DNA of 64,000 nucleotides from Tetrapisispora phaffii CBS 4417 (taxonomy: Eukaryota; Ascomycota; Saccharomycetes; Saccharomycetales; Saccharomycetaceae), in assembly GCF_000236905.1 (NCBI RefSeq), contig NC_016534.1:1-64000 (forward strand), written 5' to 3'. The stretch's first letter is position 1; each line of letters opens with the position of its first letter. The notes under the pieces are model-generated. The model was not told the DNA's origin, did not search any database, and saw nothing but the letters and a program-made list of their open reading frames with translations. Made by a program: the position numbers and the translations under genes. Shown here piece after piece: positions 61,028-64,000 of the stretch.

Positions 61028-61099
61028 TAGCGCCGCTCGGTTTCGATCCGAGGACATCAGGGTTATGAGCCCTGCGCGCTTCCACTGCGCCACGGCGCT
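61028..61099 (-). tRNA. Initiator tRNA-Met (anticodon CAT)
   Basis: The minus strand reads AGCGCCGTGGCGCAGTGG at the start, anticodon loop CTCATAA and the initiator-specific T arm GATCGAAAC, ending GGCGCTA. It has 72 nt. The A:U first pair and the fungal initiator T-loop with A54 identify it as tRNAi rather than elongator tRNA. It agrees with S. cerevisiae tRNAi-Met as I recall it. Confidence 0.97.
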
Positions 61100-61222
61100 T
61101 ACTAATTTCGTATCTTAGTTTTAGGTACATTCACTCAGATCAAATAGAGTTAATGTTACAGTGACACAATAGAATATTTGTTGGAAATGACACTGGTCGT
61201 ATAAGTGACTATACGATACCAG

Positions 61223-61628
61223 TGTGGAGTAACAAGCTTATGTTGGGTAGTTCCAACATCTAAGTTAGTGTCATTAGCCACTTCAGTTGCTCTAGTATAG
61301 TCCATCTTCTTTATAGTTAAATAATCGATTGATCTTTTATTAGTGTAATTAAACTATTCTATATAGAGTTAGATGCCCTCCTTATATATGAGTTAATCTG
61401 ACAGTTGAATGAACATGTGTACGTGTTCATTCATCCTCCTAAGATCTTTAGTGCTGTATTGTACATCTGTGTTTATCGCGTAGCCATTTACATTGTAGTG
61501 AGAAATTTGCACCTACCACTTGAAAGATTGTTCTAGACCTTCTTTCCATTAGTAAGTGATCTATTAGTTCTGGACTCAAAGTGTCATAAACTCTTAGTTC
61601 TGTCACATACACTACAATAATTCTGACA
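61223..61628 (+). mobile_element. Solo LTR, 406 bp, copy 2
   Basis: It has the same ends as copy 1 and reads identical to it throughout. The target-site duplication is ACCAG (61218-61222 and 61629-61633). It lies 124 bp upstream of the initiator tRNA-Met gene, which is read on the minus strand. Independent flanks show an independent insertion and not a segmental duplication. Confidence 0.95.
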
Positions 61629-62736
61629 ACCAGATATTACCTCTATACGAGACTATTGTTGTAAAACTGAAACAATAGTGCCTGCAAGAATGTAATAGCA
61701 GAATTTCTAATGCATAAATAGTACTGTAGAACCATCAGCCTGCCGTACGTGTTCAACTCGACGACGTCGTCTCGTTGGACAGAACGGTAGACTGAAATAT
61801 GATGTATATATAAACCCCGGTAATCAATAGATAAATAATTCATTGATCCAGATCCAAGAGACACCAGAGAGATTAATCTAAATATCTATTATATAATTTA
61901 ACAACTATTAATATATTAAAACAATGAACCAAACTATTGAGCAATTCTAAATGGAATATTCTAAACTTATTATTATTTCTTTTAGATCCAGTCAGTTTTC
62001 TGACTCTTGTACTATGGGAACCCAAAGCTTACGTCTATACTAATCGTCAGAGAGTGAGAGTGAGAGTGTTCGTAGTATAGTAAGTACTTGTTTTGGTTGC
62101 GAAACTGATTGGTCTGTTCTGGTATATGCGATCGTATAAGCTAGTCAGTAGTGTCATAGTGCTCAATGATGTTGCTATTGTCGTAAATATGTTTTACATA
62201 CGTTTAGTACTAATTCAACTTCTTTAGAACTTACTGATACTGATAATTCCAGTATGCTATCTACGAATGACTTAATCCATTACATTGGATTTCTGATATG
62301 TATTTTAACAAACGATCATTCACTAAACAGCAGCTAAGAACTTCGCTGTTGAATTGAAATGAACTTTTTGTCCATAAATCTGACTTCTAATATGCAAACC
62401 ATCTTAACAATCAATAATGCAGACGGCAGATGAAGCTCAACTTCAAAGAAGCCCATTCCAAGATCTCAGTTTTTTGGCCTTGAAATAGATGAAATCAAAT
62501 TTCAGTTCCACACTTATTACTAGTGCTTACGGCAAGAGTTTTCTAGAAGCACACAACCTTGAGATTAATATAAAAAATATATTATTGCACGTTATATACT
62601 GTTTTATGTAGAGTTTACAATGCTAAATTTACCCACTATGTACTCTATCACCATAAGCTTGCGTGAAGACAACCGTTCCCAAACCCTAGTAGCTAAAGGA
62701 AGAAGATCTTTCGTTTTCCATAGACTTAATTGATGA

Positions 62737-63159
62737 TCAAGTGAATAATTGATCATCTTCACCATCAAAACTAGATTGAAAGAACCACGAAAATGTTATT
62801 ATAGAACAGTAGATGATGGAACCCCCCATTATACTCATTACACAACTTTCCGCAGCTATTAATTGACAATGTTGTAAGACCAGAGGCAAAACAATCCCTG
62901 AGGTGACAAACATACCAGTTAGGAAGTGGGAGAAATCATTACCATTTTGTGAGGATGAGTCGGACATGAAGTCTGCTGAACCGTACCTACTCTTCGAGAG
63001 TGCATTTGGCAATGGTGCTAGTAAAAAGAATAGTATATCGAGTAATGGATAGTAATTATGGAATAAGGCACAACTTAAAATGACTAACAGAAATCCCATG
63101 GACAGAAACCCTGATAATGATATGATTTTAGTTAATGGTGAAACTTTAATTTCGAACAT
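62737..63159 (-). CDS. VPS55: Vps55, late endosome-to-vacuole trafficking protein
   Basis: This 140-residue protein of four membrane spans is the length of S. cerevisiae Vps55. The N-terminus MFEIKVSPLTKIISLSGFL and the segments GFLLVILSCALFHNYYPLLDI, FMSDSSSQNGNDFSHFLTGM and IVLPLVLQHCQLI are conserved. It is the yeast counterpart of the OB-RGRP/Leprot family and acts with Vps68 in transport from late endosome to vacuole. Adjacent to SSC1, as YJR044C is to YJR045C. Intact. Confidence 0.97.
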   Translation of the reverse strand: MFEIKVSPLTKIISLSGFLSMGFLLVILSCALFHNYYPLLDILFFLLAPLPNALSKSRYGSADFMSDSSSQNGNDFSHFLTGMFVTSGIVLPLVLQHCQLIAAESCVMSIMGGSIIYCSIITFSWFFQSSFDGEDDQLFT

Positions 63160-63813
63160 CTTTTTGCTTCAGTAGTAGTTTTGAATTGGATAATTGGGAA
63201 GAAATAGTTGTGAATGGAATTATATGTTAGATCAACAGATGACTGATGTTATGTATATATATATACCCATCCTTGTTAAGCATTCTTATATTCATTAAAT
63301 AAAATATCATATATTGTAATTTGTACATCCTTTAAAAATGAGCCACTATCCTTTTTTCCGTAAAGAACATTTTTCAATTTTGATATCTTTTTCGAATATG
63401 CTTTAAACCTTAGCGTAAGACAAATAAGATAAAAGTATGATGATAATAACTACTGGTGGTAATTTGTTTTATTGAATGATGAGAGCATCCATATATTAAT
63501 GATTTAAACATTCCAAGGACCAGTAAATTCTTTAAATCGAATTCTTTAATTATATTATTAAATAACACATATCAATAATTGGATATGTATAAAATTTTAT
63601 ATGAGACTAAATACAAGATATAAATTATATATGATTAAGGTGATAAAGTGAGCAGATGCGTCAAACAATTGTTAAAATTTCCTGCCGAAGCGTTAATCTT
63701 CATTATCAATTACCTCTAATTTTTTCTTCCTTAACATATTTTTACAGTAACATGAACGAATTCATTAAAACAAAGTTATAATATTTCATAACAACCATGG
63801 CATCATATTATGC
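63160..63813. other. Intergenic between VPS55 and SSC1
   Basis: This is AT-rich VPS55 promoter and SSC1 3' flank. No gene or RNA is seen. Confidence 0.35.
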
Positions 63814-64000
63814 TTATTGTTTGGATTCGCCAGATGGGTTAGCATCAGAAGAATTGTTATTATTATTATTATTGTTATTTTCATTCTTGTACATCTGTTC
63901 AAATAACTTCATAGATGATGTTTGTAAGTCATCGGTCTTGGTCTTTAATTCTTCAGAGTTAACTTCTTCACCAGCTTGAACTCTAGCGATGAATTCTCTT
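63814..64000 (-). CDS. SSC1: Ssc1 mitochondrial Hsp70, C-terminal part
   Basis: The minus strand carries the last 62 codons of a mitochondrial Hsp70, cut by the window end. The sequence REFIARVQAGEEVNSEELKTKTDDLQTSSMKLFEQMYKN is the conserved C-terminal lid region of Ssc1. A run of about nine asparagines and SSDANPSGESKQ end it, with the stop at 63814-63816. Ssc1 drives protein import and folding in the matrix. The neighbour VPS55 supports SSC1 (YJR045C) over its paralogue ECM10, although a duplicate cannot be excluded. Confidence 0.93.
   Translation of the reverse strand, partial: REFIARVQAGEEVNSEELKTKTDDLQTSSMKLFEQMYKNENNNNNNNNNSSDANPSGESKQ

Larger units (their letters stand above)
60492..62736. 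other. Intergenic with initiator tRNA-Met and solo LTR
   Basis: It contains tRNA-iMet (61028-61099) and the solo LTR (61223-61628). Two short frames starting at 60798 (MSQSTNTQIDDEAQDVTN) and 62412 (MQTADEAQLQRSPFQD) look protein-like but stop after about 20 residues. They may be remnants of lost genes or chance. Confidence 0.45.

Noticed and set aside
1..64000. CRISPR arrays, bacterial operons or prophage
   Set aside because: The window is clearly yeast nuclear DNA; no spaced direct repeats of that kind are present.

Overview
This window is nuclear DNA of a budding yeast in the family Saccharomycetaceae. It has compact AT-rich DNA, almost intronless genes, tRNA genes with solo LTRs upstream of them, and a run of genes whose S. 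cerevisiae counterparts I recognise. The gene order mixes the two S. cerevisiae copies of each whole-genome-duplication block. TRP3, STE6, CBT1, EMC3, ADD66, LOS1 and EAP1 (chromosome XI track) alternate with CDC11, HOC1, NPA3, HAM1, RFC2 and YAE1 (chromosome X track). YCP4, MRPL32, RER1 and PGS1 (chromosome III) sit with DOM34 (chromosome XIV). URB2, NUP85, VPS55 and SSC1 (chromosome X) sit with VMA3 (chromosome V). Such mixing, with many ancestral genes missing, points to a post-duplication lineage that split off early, such as the Vanderwaltozyma/Tetrapisispora clade. The species itself is inference.

Layout. Positions 1-9.2 kb are gene-poor and subtelomere-like: a partial unknown ORF, two inverted LTR-like repeats enclosing a broken secreted toxin-like gene and a small membrane ORF, a GC-rich decayed block, and an ARR3 (arsenite exporter) pseudogene. 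Positions 9.2-35 kb carry the X/XI mixed block from YRA2 to YAE1. Positions 35-37 kb hold a tRNA-Asn gene and sparse DNA. Positions 37-45 kb are a pericentromeric block, with a probable point centromere at about 39.0-39.2 kb between MRPL32 and DOM34. Positions 45-64 kb carry a solo LTR plus tRNA-Arg, two adjacent large DDB1/Mms1-like proteins, URB2, NUP85, VMA3, initiator tRNA-Met plus an identical solo LTR, VPS55 and the 3' end of SSC1.

Most genes are unrelated housekeeping genes and are not organised as operons. Several recognisable regulatory sites match the function of the gene they precede: an alpha2-Mcm1 operator at STE6, a PACE (Rpn4) box at ADD66, PAC/RRPE motifs at URB2, an MCB box at RFC2. 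The best candidate for an unannotated gene is an apparently complete C/D box snoRNA unit between CDC11 and HOC1, with Tbf1-like, Reb1 and TATA sites, an AGNN-capped Rnt1 hairpin, C/D' and C'/D boxes, an 11-nt match to conserved 25S rRNA, and Nrd1/Nab3-type terminator motifs. CDC11 and NPA3 each carry a one-base homopolymer frame break near the 3' end, which could be assembly errors.
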